Shown here piece by piece: positions 47,378-56,975 of a stretch of 64,000 nt of DNA. The translations under genes were made by a program, and so were the position numbers. The notes beneath the pieces were generated by a model. It made no database searches, had not been told where the DNA came from, and saw nothing but the letters and a program-made list of their open reading frames with translations. The first letter of the stretch is position 1; each line of letters starts with the position of its first letter. The DNA comes from Auanema rhodensis (lineage: Eukaryota; Nematoda; Chromadorea; Rhabditida; Rhabditidae), in the NCBI GenBank assembly GCA_964057225.1, contig OZ059898.1, positions 11,408,001 to 11,472,000 on the forward strand, in the 5' to 3' direction.

Positions 47378-47435
47378 CGCAGTCAGCAGGATTCGAGCCT
47401 ACGCGGGCAGAGCCCAATTGATTTCTAGTCAATCT
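47378..47435 (-). pseudogene. Truncated tRNA-Ser, right end of the array
   Basis: Holds the 3' acceptor strand, T arm, variable arm and anticodon arm, then breaks off at 'gtcaatct' before the D arm and 5' acceptor strand. Unrelated sequence follows. In phase with the array. Confidence 0.88.
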
Positions 47436-47879
47436 ATATGGGGTTTAATTGTTCTTTATTTTACGGATCATTTTTAAAAGATGCTGTACCGCTAAGATGT
47501 TCCGTGCACCGAATGGAGAATATCAAAAGCACATTCGGCAAGGACGATGATGCTGAGAGAAAGGAACACATCCTCCATAAAATATTTGGGAGAAAAAAAA
47601 AGGTATACTTGATATTGTTTTTGAACACTATTTTTATGTTTTAAGAATATGGAAAAATCATGAGGAAAGGGGCTCTATCATTACTAAACCGTGATGAATA
47701 TGAAAGGAAAATTCATAGGATGATTTAGATTTCGATTTTTCTTACAATATCTTTTTAAAACTTATACTTTTAAATTTTCATCAATCATTTCATTCCTGAT
47801 AGAAACGGCGGGTGCTCGACCACCTGGGTTAGAAGATAAGGTTCCAACATGTTGTAAGAACCGGGAAAAGAAAAATGTA
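47436..47879. other. Junction between the two tRNA arrays, possible gene fragment
   Basis: Contains an open plus-strand stretch at 47438-47644 whose middle (about 47512-47598, with FGKDDDAERKEH) reads like a real coding exon and runs into a purine run followed by GTATAC, a possible splice donor. No partner exon is seen, so it may be a cut-off gene fragment. The last 80 bases are tRNA-Gly spacer. Confidence 0.4.
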
Positions 47880-47951
47880 TGCGTTCGGGGGGAATCGAAC
47901 CCCCTTCGAATGCTTGGAAGGCATCCACGCTGACCATTACACCACGAACGC
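47880..47951 (-). tRNA. tRNA-Gly(TCC), diverged first copy
   Basis: 72 nt on the minus strand: acceptor GCGTTCG/CGAACGC, anticodon loop CTTCCAA (TCC), T arm GGGGG-TTCGATT-CCCCC, discriminator A, TTTT terminator downstream. Two single changes from the array consensus (in the D-stem region and next to the T stem). Followed by 196 bp of unique sequence instead of the 107-bp spacer. Confidence 0.93.
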
Positions 47952-48147
47952 TACGATGGATTGTGAACTATTAGATTAGATGAGTTGACTCATCTTTGAC
48001 TTCATAGATAATTATGCATGAAAAGCAGTAACATATTTTTTTAAACGTTTCACATCAAAAATTCAAAAATGGACAAGCTAAAGTACTTTCAAAATCTTTG
48101 CAACATATTGCAAAACGTTAAATCATTCACAAAAAATTGAAAATCTA

Positions 48148-48219
48148 TGCGTTCGGGGGGAATCGAACCCCCGTCGAATGCTTGGAAGGCATCCATGCTG
48201 ACCATTACACCACGAACGC
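48148..48219 (-). tRNA. tRNA-Gly(TCC)
   Basis: Consensus copy and start of the regular 179-bp array: 72-nt gene plus 107-bp spacer. Confidence 0.95.
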
Positions 48220-48326
48220 TACGGATTTGGAGATACCCAATCCTGATAGAAACGGCGGGTACTCGACCACTGGGGTTAGAAGATAAGGTTCCAACATGTT
48301 GTAAGAACCAGGAAAAGGAAAATGTA

Positions 48327-48398
48327 TGCGTTCGGGGGGAATCGAACCCCCGTCGAATGCTTGGAAGGCATCCATGCTGACCATTACACCACGAACGC
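48327..48398 (-). tRNA. tRNA-Gly(TCC)
   Basis: Consensus copy, exactly 179 bp after the previous one. Confidence 0.95.
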
Positions 48399-48505
48399 TA
48401 CGGATTCAGAGATACCCAATCCTGATAGAAACGGCGGGTACTCGACCACTGGGGTTAGAAGATAAGGTTCCAACATGTTGTAAGAACCAGGAAAAGGAAA
48501 ACGTA

Positions 48506-48577
48506 TGCGTTCAGGGGGAATCGAACCCCCGTCGAATGCTTGGAAGGCATCCATGCTGACCATTACACCACGAACGC
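48506..48577 (-). tRNA. tRNA-Gly(TCC), acceptor wobble variant
   Basis: 'gcgttcaggggg' replaces 'gcgttcgggggg', turning the innermost acceptor G-C pair into G-U. Otherwise consensus. Confidence 0.92.
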
Positions 48578-48684
48578 TACGGATTCAGAGATACCCAATC
48601 CTGATAGAAACGGCGGGTACTCGACCACTGGGGTTAGAAGATAAGGTTCCAACATGTTGGAAGAACCGGGAAAAGGAAAACGTA

Positions 48685-48733
48685 TGCGTTCGGGGGGAAT
48701 CGAACTCCCGTCGAATGCTTGGAAGGCATCCAT
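48685..48733 (-). pseudogene. tRNA-Gly cut by a 5.4-kb insertion (3' part)
   Basis: Keeps the 3' acceptor strand, T arm (with one extra change) and anticodon arm, then stops at 'gcatccat'. The matching 5' end of a tRNA-Gly ('acgaacgc', 54159-54166) appears 5.4 kb to the right, so the chemoreceptor block seems to have landed inside this gene. Confidence 0.8.
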
Positions 48734-49590
48734 TCGTAGTTATCAATAAACTCAAATTTTGGTTAAACAAATTTGCAACCGTCAGCAGGAGAGCCGACAT
48801 AGTATTCCTAAAATTTATATATAATAGTTCAGAATTAGTCAAATAGGTTTGTAAAGCCATGAGTTCGATTAGTATGGATTTCAAAAAAAAACAATACTAT
48901 CTAAAAGGCAAAGATAAAATTATTTATAATTTCAAATATTTCTGAGAATATTTGATTAAGAAATATAATGACTTTGATCAAAATAGTGGATTACGAGATG
49001 ATTTCAACAATTATTTTGATTACAACTTTTAAAACTCAGTTTAACAATTGTTCAAGGTGAATTTTGTTCGTAAAGTTCTAAAGATAGATAAATTATCTAA
49101 ATATTAATGTTTTTTTATTGATTAATATGATCTTCTCAATGTTATTCCCTCACAAGCTTGAGTAAATCTTCAAATCTTTCCTTTATTTTTATTTTTATTT
49201 TGTTTATTTCATACAAAAAATGAAAAAGGCCAAGGTTGAGACAGAAAGGACATATCTATTCTATTATTTTTGATAACGAAATTCAATCTAGTGAAGCAGC
49301 TACATTTTTTTCATTTATTTTTATTTCAAATGATTTTGTAAAAATGAATGAGAGAAAATCATATAAATATACCAAGAAATTTGTCTATTCTATTATTTTT
49401 GACTAGTGAAGCAGCTAAATTTTTTTCATTTATTTTTATTTCAAATGAATTTGTAGAAATGAATGAGAGAAAATCATATAAAAATATACAAAGAAATTTG
49501 TCCCCACAAAGCCACATATTTTGACTTGATTTATAAGTTTTTATTATTTTTTTTTCAATTTAAAGAAATCGAACAGAAGAAATATTACAA
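48734..49590. other. Intergenic region with an imperfect tandem duplication
   Basis: Very AT-rich. A segment of about 115-126 bp ('tctattctattatttttga' to 'agaaat') occurs twice in tandem, at 49255-49380 and 49384-49497. The last 90 bp (from 'gtccccacaaagccacat') is the proximal promoter of the receptor gene and is repeated at 52322-52412 before the second receptor. No gene is seen. Confidence 0.6.
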
Positions 49591-50837
49591 ATGTTTGCTG
49601 TTGATTTTCTAAATACACATAGTGTACCTGATAATTCATTTTATATATTATGTCATAATATAATTACATTAGTAAATACATTTACTATATGTTTATTTAT
49701 ATTTGTTTGTATGAAAACACCTAAAACTCATGAACAGCCACGATATACTATATCTATATATGGTCAACAGGTAAATCCTATTATTATTCAAATTAATTTT
49801 TTTTTCATTTCAAGGCCTCTTTGTATGCTTTAGCATTGGATTGGTCATTTTTTGGAAAATTTTATCCTGAACATACTTATGGAATAACTTATTGTGAAGG
49901 ATATTTCTATTTAATTGGAGCTAATTGTCGTCATTGTTATTGTTTTTTTTGTATTTCTCTTGGTTTATCCCAAGTTTTCCTCGTTGCATCATTTTTTTAT
50001 CGAGTGCAAGTTGTATCAGGCATTGATCATATATTGAACGTCAGTCAAATCCATATTCCGTTTCATTACCAATCATGAAAATAAGAACTTTTTCAGAAAA
50101 AATACAGTATAACTATTGTTTTTACCTTGTATTTTCTCTATGATGTGCTAACACCAAGTCTTTTTCATTTTTTCATATATGACGAAAACGCAAAATTAGA
50201 AGAAATGAATGCTAATGTTTGAACACCTATGGTTACTTAAAATCAACAAGAATTAATTTAAGATCTCTCAATTGCAACTTGATTATTTTATAGAAAGAAA
50301 ATTTTTTAAACTTAATCCTTCACGTTTTTTAGAATTATATTCTTCTAATTTTTATTCAGCTCAATATTTGACTATATTGGTTAGTTAAAATAATTTTAAA
50401 ATATTTTAATTTGAACTCTAGACAGTAACCATGTGCACTCTTCTCATAATACGTTCAATACGCAGAAAACAATCTATCAGTTCGACGACATCAATTAATC
50501 ATCAAATCAGAGTTTTAAAATCTTTAGTTTGTCAGGTAGATATATGGAAGTTTTCAAAAAAAATAATATTCTCAGTCTTTAATAACATTAATTTGGTTTA
50601 TTTTTCGTCGGTGGGCCAATAATTTGAATTATGATGGAACAAATAGACGTGAATCTAATTATTTTTGAAAAAAATTGTTTAATTTCAAATGTTTCAGGTT
50701 CTTACGAGGTTTTAATGTATTTATTAGGTCTTTGCACCAGTTGCTACACCATTGCTTATTTACTCCTTAATACAAATCATCGAAATGTGATAATTTCAAT
50801 ATTAACTATTAAAAATAAACTTCCCAGAATTCAGTAA
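49591..50837 (+). CDS. Chemoreceptor-like 7TM protein, copy 1
   Basis: Multi-exon gene resembling the nematode Str-type serpentine receptors, which act as chemosensory GPCRs in sensory neurons. Exon 1 49591-49770 (60 codons, TM1 and the TPKTHEQPRY loop); intron of 44 nt; exon 2 49815-50039 (75 codons, TM2-TM3). Further exons start near 50096 and 50267 and at the TVTMCTLL exon (about 50422-50535), which holds the end of TM5 and a loop ending VLKSLVCQ. Later pieces near 50570 and 50700-50837 are less sure, with two possible frames at the C-terminus. Exons 1 and 2 join in phase and have the same lengths as in copy 2. Exon 2 ends in a poor donor (GTCAGT). It may be functional or starting to decay. 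The family call rests on topology and motif feel, not a search. Confidence 0.55.
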
Positions 50838-52412
50838 AATTTCTATTTTTTAGTTTTTAAGAAAAATTGTTTTTGTTTTGCAGGTCAACAACAATTTAGT
50901 CCAAAAGTTTTAGCAACTCATGATCCTCTAATTATTATTTCAATTTCTGTTTCCATATTAAAGTGATATATGAAGAATCAATAGTTATCAATGCAATATT
51001 ATTATTTTTTTATAAAAATGTATACTATTCTTCATAATTTACTAAATAATATCTTGATGATATTCACTCATATAATGAAATATTGAAAATCTTCCACATC
51101 TGCTGATAGGTAATAGAGGTGATTGATCGTATATGAAAAAGTATGTGAAATATTTTACAACTTAAGAAAAACGAACAGAAGAAAAAGATAATTCTTCAAG
51201 TCCTCTATAACTAAAACATGATTATAAATACAAAAATTCAGTAAAAATAAACTAAAAACTCTATTTCTTCAGATGTCTCTGTGTATCTTGGCTCATGCTT
51301 TTTGAAATATTTTAATTTATGAAAGTGATTGTTTAACTGTTGAGCAACTATGATCTATTGTTTAAAAGGCTCGCCTTTACATTAGTCTCCTCCCCTCTCC
51401 CACCAATTGAAATAGCTTACAGTAATTAAAAGGTGATGGTCATATTCTTTATCAATCACATGATATATCTTAATAATCGTTGATAATAGTAAAAAATCAA
51501 TTTTACATATCCGTGGATATATATTTATTCTGAGATTTGAGCATCTCTTCTAATTATTGATAATAATTTGTTTTTTTTAATTAGTTTTCATAATTTAAGT
51601 TTTTTTCGTCTAAAGTGGGGGGTGGGGAGAGGGAGTAATGTAAAGAGAAATCGTTTAAGTTAATGTTTAACTGCATGTATTAAAATTTTATAAAAAAACA
51701 TTAAATGAAGGAATATTCAAACTTCTAATACATTATCTGATTATAAAATTTAAATTGTCAGCAAAAACAATGGGAAGGTTTATTATACGAGAATACTCTA
51801 TACCTAATTAGTCGAAAAAATTGATAAAAAGATAAAAAAGCAAACGTAAGCCTTACGATATATTTGAAAACTCTTTGATTGATTAATTTTTTTTCTTTTT
51901 TCTCCTCTAAAAAATTTCTATTAAATTGAGAAAATATGCTGAAAAACATCTTATTTATTGATGTTTTTTCTTTTATTTTTGTGTTATTCAATTCAATTTT
52001 GAATTTATATGAAAACATGAAATTGAGATAAAGAACTATAAATTTAATAATTGAAATATACATATTCAAAAGATTATAATTCAACAGATATTCGACTGCT
52101 TGTTTCATACTGTTGTATACAATTTGTATAAAAAAAACAATTTTTTGGATTTGATTATAGCTTTCAGGTTTGCTTCGAAAGAAAAGCTCTGCAAAACAGA
52201 TGATCATCTAAAAATATAAGCAGGAAGAAATGTATTAGATCTACCAGGCTTCAAACACATCTACAAAGATATTTGGGAGAAAAAAACAACATATAACACT
52301 TAATATAGAACTAAGTTTTATGTCCCCACAAAGCCACATATTTTGACTTGATTTATAAGTTTTTATTATTTTTTTTTCAATTTAAAGAAATCGAACAGAA
52401 GAAATATTACAA
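50838..52412. other. Intergenic region between the two receptor copies
   Basis: AT-rich. Sequence just after copy 1 ('ggtcaacaacaatttagtcc') has a counterpart after copy 2, so the duplication extends past the stop codon or includes a further exon. A 149-codon minus-strand frame at 52207-51758 is compositionally AT-driven and not convincing. Confidence 0.5.
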
Positions 52413-53933
52413 ATGTTTGCTGTTGATTTTCTAAATACACATAGTGTACCTGATAATTCATTTTATATATTATGTCATAATATAATTACATTAGTAAATA
52501 CATTTACTATATGTTTATTTATATTTGTTTGTATGAAAACACCTAAAACTCATGAACAGCCACGATATACTATATCTATATATGGTCAACAGGTAAATCC
52601 TATTATTATTCAAAGTAATTTTTTTTTCATTTCAAGGCCTCTTTGTATGCTTTAGCATTGGATTGGTCATTTTTTGGAAAATTTTATCCTGAAATAGCAT
52701 ATAATCTTGCTTACTGCGAAGGCTATTTCTACATAATTGGTTCAAGTTGTCGTACGATGTATACAGTTTATTGTTTTTTTCTTGGTTGTTTTCAACTTTT
52801 CCTCAATTTGTCATTTGTATATCGTCTACAGGTTGTCTCAAATGCAGATCATTTCATAAATGTAAGTAAATAATACATATTCGAATTTTTAAAGTTATAT
52901 TACAGAAGAAATATATTATTCCTATATTATTTACATTTAATTTGCTTTACACCACATTATTACCTAGTATAACCAACTATTACACCTATGATGAACAGCT
53001 TAAAGTTGAAGAAATATATTCAAATGTTTAGAAACTTAATTCTGAATTTCTTAATTACAATTGAAAACTTTTTCAGCTTAACGAAATTCAACTTACATAT
53101 CTTCTAGACAGAACATCTTTTATAGTTAATCTAGCAAGTGTCTTGGGAAGAATATATTCAATATCTTTTGTTTCAGCTCAATATTTGACTATGTTGGTTA
53201 GTTAAAATAATTTTAAAATATTTTAATTTGAACTCTAGACAGTAACCATGTGCACTCTTCTCATAATACGTTCAATAAAGAGAAAACAAGATATAAGCTC
53301 TACTACATCAACTAATCATCATATAAGAGTTTTAAAATCTTTAGTTTGTCAGGTAGATGCTTAAACAGTTTTCTAAGAAATGTATATATTTGTCACCCAA
53401 ATATTACAGAATTTTAAAGCAATAAGTACATGATTAATACACAATTATTCCATAGACTTGAAGCGTCAAACTAATTTTCGCCTTTTTTTTCTATAAAATA
53501 TGAATAAATTATTACAGAATTAAGAAAAAAATTCGAATTTACACAAATGATCATTTACAAGTGATCTGAAATTGTGAATTATAACGCACTAGTGCCAAAA
53601 TTTGCTACAGCGTCAGCCACATTTTAAATTTTTCAACAAAACATATTTTTAAAAAATTATTATTTTCAGACTTTATTAACATTAATTTGTTTTATTTTGC
53701 GTCCATTAGCCAACAAACTGAATGCAACATTTGAAATATCGAAAAGTACAAAATTTTGTTTTATTTATAAATTTTTAGAAATTATAAATTGAGGTATATA
53801 TGAGAGTTTACTGGCTTCGCTTGGACTTTGCACCAGTTGCTACACCATTGCTTATTTACTCCTTAATACAAATCATCGAAATGTGATAATTTCAATATTA
53901 ACTATTAAAAATAAACTTCCCAGAATTCAGTAA
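52413..53933 (+). CDS. Chemoreceptor-like 7TM protein, copy 2
   Basis: Tandem paralogue of the gene at 49591. Exon 1 52413-52592 and the start of exon 2 are almost identical to copy 1. Exon 2 (52637-52861, 75 codons) ends in a clean donor GTAAGT but diverges strongly from copy 1 in its second half. Then an exon from about 52905 (KKYIIPILF, TM4) and one from about 53080 (extracellular loop) are again diverged. Next come the TVTMCTLL exon (about 53240-53352), nearly identical in its first third, and an exon with TLLTLICFILRP (TM6, about 53671). The final exon, ending about 53933, is identical to copy 1. The alternation of identical and diverged blocks suggests gene conversion. Membrane receptor of unknown ligand. 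Confidence 0.58.
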
Positions 53934-54158
53934 GATTTCTATTTTTTAATTTTTAAGAAAAATTGTTTTTGGTCAACAACACTCTAGCCCAAGAATTGCT
54001 AATATCTCGTGATCGACGAAATGATATCATATTTGGCTATTGCGCTTCTGTATTTTTCTTTTTTATTCTTATTTAAAAACATCATAAATCGATTATTTTC
54101 CATCATGTTCGAAAAAATTGTTTTCAACATAGAAACTAAATTAATTTCATTTTCAACT
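53934..54158. other. Right edge of the receptor block
   Basis: AT-rich tail with no gene. It ends at 'tttcaact', where tRNA-Gly 5'-end sequence resumes. Confidence 0.5.
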
Positions 54159-54230
54159 ACGAACGCTACGGACTGAGAGATACCTTTTAAGGTTCCAACA
54201 TGTTGTAAGAACCGGGAAAAGGAAAATGTA

Positions 54231-54302
54231 TGCGTTCGGGGGGAATCGAACCCCCGTCGAATGCTTGGAAGGCATCCATGCTGACCATTACACCACGAAC
54301 GC
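54231..54302 (-). tRNA. tRNA-Gly(TCC)
   Basis: Consensus copy, first after the receptor block. Confidence 0.95.
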
Positions 54303-54409
54303 TACGGATTCAGAGATACCCAATCCTGATAGAAACGGCGGGTACTCGACCACTGGGGTTAGAAGATAAGGTTCCAACATGTTGGAAGAAACGGGAAAAG
54401 TAAAATGTA

Positions 54410-54481
54410 TGCGTTCGGGGGGAATCGAACCCCCGTCGAATGCTTGGAAGGCATCCATGCTGACCATTACACCACGAACGC
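54410..54481 (-). tRNA. tRNA-Gly(TCC)
   Basis: Consensus copy. Confidence 0.95.
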
Positions 54482-54588
54482 TACGGGTTCAGAGATACCC
54501 AATCCTGATAGAAACGGCGGGTACTCGATCACTGGGGTTAAAAGATAAGGTTCCAACATGTTGGAAGAACGGGGAAAAGGAAAATGTA

Positions 54589-54660
54589 TGCGTTCGGGGG
54601 GAATCGAACCCCCGTCGAATGCTTGGAAGGCATCCATGCTGACCATTACACCACGAACGC
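54589..54660 (-). tRNA. tRNA-Gly(TCC)
   Basis: Consensus copy. Confidence 0.95.
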
Positions 54661-54767
54661 TACGGGTTCAGAGATACCCAATCCTGATAGAAACGGCGGG
54701 TACTCGATCACTGGGGTTAAAAGATAAGGTTCCAACATGTTGGAAGAACCGGGAAAAGGAAAATGTA

Positions 54768-54839
54768 TGCGTTCGGGGGGAATCGAACCCCCGTCGAATG
54801 CTTGGAAGGCATCCATGCTGACCATTACACCACGAACGC
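54768..54839 (-). tRNA. tRNA-Gly(TCC)
   Basis: Consensus copy. Confidence 0.95.
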
Positions 54840-54946
54840 TACGGATTCAGAGATACCCAATCCTGATAGAAACGGCGGGTACTCGACCACTGGGGTTAGA
54901 AGATAAGGTTCCAACATGTTGGAAGAACCGGGAAAAGGAAAACGTA

Positions 54947-55018
54947 TGCGTTCGGGGGGAATCGAACCCCCGTCGAATGCTTGGAAGGCATCCATGCTGA
55001 CCATTACACCACGAACGC
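54947..55018 (-). tRNA. tRNA-Gly(TCC)
   Basis: Consensus copy. Confidence 0.95.
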
Positions 55019-55125
55019 TACGGATTCAGAGATACCCAATCCTGATAGAAACGGCGGGTACTCGACCACTGGGGTCAGAAGATAAGGTTCCAACATGTTG
55101 GAAGAACCGGGAAAAGGAAAACGTA

Positions 55126-55197
55126 TGCGTTCGGGGGGAATCGAACCCCCGTCGAATGCTTGGAAGGCATCCATGCTGACCATTACACCACGAACGC
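55126..55197 (-). tRNA. tRNA-Gly(TCC)
   Basis: Consensus copy. Confidence 0.95.
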
Positions 55198-55304
55198 TAC
55201 GGATTCAGAGATACCCAATCCTGATAGAAACGGCGGGTACTCGACCACTGGGGTTAAAGGATAAGGTTCCAACATGTTGGAAGAACCGGGAAAAGGAAAA
55301 TGTA

Positions 55305-55376
55305 TGCGTTCGGGGGGAATCAAACCCCCGTCGAATGCTTGGAAGGCATCCATGCTGACCATTACACCACGAACGC
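55305..55376 (-). tRNA. tRNA-Gly(TCC), T-loop C56 variant
   Basis: 'aatcaaacccc' replaces 'aatcgaacccc', changing the nearly universal C56 of the T loop and the B box. This copy is probably inactive or weak; all else is consensus. Confidence 0.88.
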
Positions 55377-55483
55377 TACGGATTCAGAGATACCCAATCC
55401 TGATAGAAACGGCGGGTACTCGACCACTGGGGTTAGAAGATAAGGTTCCAACATGTTGGAAGAAACGGGAAAAGGAAAATGTA

Positions 55484-55555
55484 TGCGTTCGGGGGGAATC
55501 GAACCCCCGTCGAATGCTTGGAAGGCATCCATGCTGACCATTACACCACGAACGC
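55484..55555 (-). tRNA. tRNA-Gly(TCC)
   Basis: Consensus copy. Confidence 0.95.
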
Positions 55556-55662
55556 TACGGATTCAGAGATACCCAATCCTGATAGAAACGGCGGGTACTC
55601 GACCACTGGGGTTAGAAGATAAGGTTCCAACATGTTGGAAGAAACGGGAAAAGGAAAATGTA

Positions 55663-55734
55663 TGCGTTCGGGGGGAATCGAACCCCCGTCGAATGCTTGG
55701 AAGGCATCCATGCTGACCATTACACCACGAACGC
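55663..55734 (-). tRNA. tRNA-Gly(TCC)
   Basis: Consensus copy. Confidence 0.95.
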
Positions 55735-55841
55735 TACGGATTCAGAGATACCCAATCCTGATAGAAACGGCGGGTACTCGACCACTGGGGTCAGAAGATA
55801 AGGTTCCAACATGTTGGAAGAACCGGGAAAAGGAAAACGTA

Positions 55842-55913
55842 TGCGTTCGGGGGGAATCGAACCCCCGTCGAATGCTTGGAAGGCATCCATGCTGACCATT
55901 ACACCACGAACGC
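55842..55913 (-). tRNA. tRNA-Gly(TCC)
   Basis: Consensus copy; the spacer to its right was hit by the solo LTR. Confidence 0.95.
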
Positions 55914-55977
55914 TACGTATTCAGAGATACCCAATCCTGATAGAAACGGCGGGTACTCGACCACTGGGGTTAAAGGA

Positions 55978-56227
55978 TGTGGCGATCTACCACAAGTGTA
56001 TAGTATGGTTGGAAGTAAAACACAAATTGAATATGTAGAAAAGGGTTTATTGATGAATTAACAAGACAAGCACGGAATAAAATCACTGACTGCGAACGTT
56101 GAAAATGTAAGACTGATCTCTTCTCGTGGGCGGTCGTCAGCCTGAAACAAAGAGTTAGTCATGCCACATGTATAACACAACATGTGGTATGGATAAAAAT
56201 TACTTAGGAAGTTAGAAGAAAGAAGAA

Positions 56228-56276
<49 letters not shown>

Positions 56277-56340
56277 AGAAACGAATAAAACAATTGTTGA
56301 AGATAAAAAAATTATACAAACTCACTCGCTTATCGCGACA
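55978..56340. mobile_element. Solo LTR of an unrelated family in the tRNA-Gly array
   Basis: 363 bp with TGTGGCGA...TCGCGACA ends (TG...CA, imperfect 8-bp inverted repeat), flanked by AAGGA on both sides (55973-55977 and 56341-56345). Removing it with one AAGGA restores the exact 179-bp period. It includes a long GA microsatellite and an 'ataaaatc' polyadenylation-like signal. The 5-bp duplication and TG...CA ends set it apart from the family in the tRNA-Ser array; a BEL/Pao or another Ty3 lineage is possible. Confidence 0.85.
56231..56272. repeat. (AG)n microsatellite
   Basis: About 21 AG dinucleotides in a row inside the solo LTR, flanked by degenerate 'agaagaaag'. Confidence 0.95.
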
Positions 56341-56388
56341 AAGGATAAGGTTCCAACATGTTGGAAGAACCGGGAAAAGGAAAATGTA

Positions 56389-56460
56389 TGCGTTCGGGGG
56401 GAATCGAACCCCCGTCGAATGCTTGGAAGGCATCCATGCTGACCATTACACCACGAACGC
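56389..56460 (-). tRNA. tRNA-Gly(TCC), last copy
   Basis: Consensus copy, in phase with the array after removal of the solo LTR. The array ends about 65 bp further on, inside the spacer. Confidence 0.95.
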
Positions 56461-56530
56461 TACGGATTCAGAGATACCCAATCCTGATAGAAACGGCGGG
56501 TACTCGACCACTGGGGTCAGAAGATAAAAT

Positions 56531-56975
56531 TCTTGTCTGGAAATTGAACTTGATGGTTGTAACAGCATACGTTGAGTCTATTCAGTTTTCCTTAAAAGAT
56601 TAGTATTAGTGTTTAAGTTGTTTCTGAGGATCGGCTTACCTTCCGCTCTTTTCCTCAAGAAGTCGTTTTCGCGAGATTTATATGTTCAAGTCTATTCATC
56701 ATACTGCTATATGATGTAATTATGATTCTTCTCCTGATAAGAGTTGGAATTATTTATAAATAGATAAGAATCTCGTAGAAAAATAGAATATATGCACTTA
56801 GCTAGAGAAAATGCCATCTTTCTCATTATAGTCATTGATTTAGAGTTTTTTATGAGGATTATTGTATGAAATAATATACTTTTCCTCATATGAATATATT
56901 TATTAATCCGTTTTTACTTATAAAATTGTTTTTCCAGTCAATTTAGATATTGTTTCAGTGATATTATCTAGAAAT
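56531..56975. other. Upstream region of the HRG-like gene
   Basis: No gene seen. Two acceptor-like sites ('ttgtttttccag' ending 56937 and 'attgtttcag' ending 56958) lie 17-40 bases before the start codon and would suit spliced-leader trans-splicing. Confidence 0.5.

Larger units (their letters stand above)
54159..56530 (-). repeat. tRNA-Gly(TCC) tandem array, main block (179-bp units)
   Basis: Starts with the 8-bp 5' remnant of a cut tRNA-Gly and a shortened spacer, then holds 11 complete copies at 54231+179k to 54302+179k for k = 0 to 9, plus a last one at 56389-56460 displaced by a 363-bp solo LTR and its 5-bp duplication. The first small block lies at 47880-48733. The spacer is 107 bp, the same length as the tRNA-Ser spacer but not similar in sequence. 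Confidence 0.95.

Noticed and set aside
1..47435. Regular repeats with spacers, like a CRISPR array
   Set aside because: The repeated unit contains a complete tRNA-Ser gene and the spacers repeat as well, with no unique spacers and no cas genes; the genome is eukaryotic.
51758..52207. 149-codon minus-strand frame between the receptors
   Set aside because: Composition (Ile, Lys, Phe, Asn) is what AT-rich DNA gives by chance; no splice partners or motifs.
48147..56603. Series of 77-87-codon plus-strand open frames beginning MLEEPGKGK or MRSGGIEPP
   Set aside because: They are antisense readings of the tRNA-Gly unit, repeated because the unit is repeated. No coding evidence.
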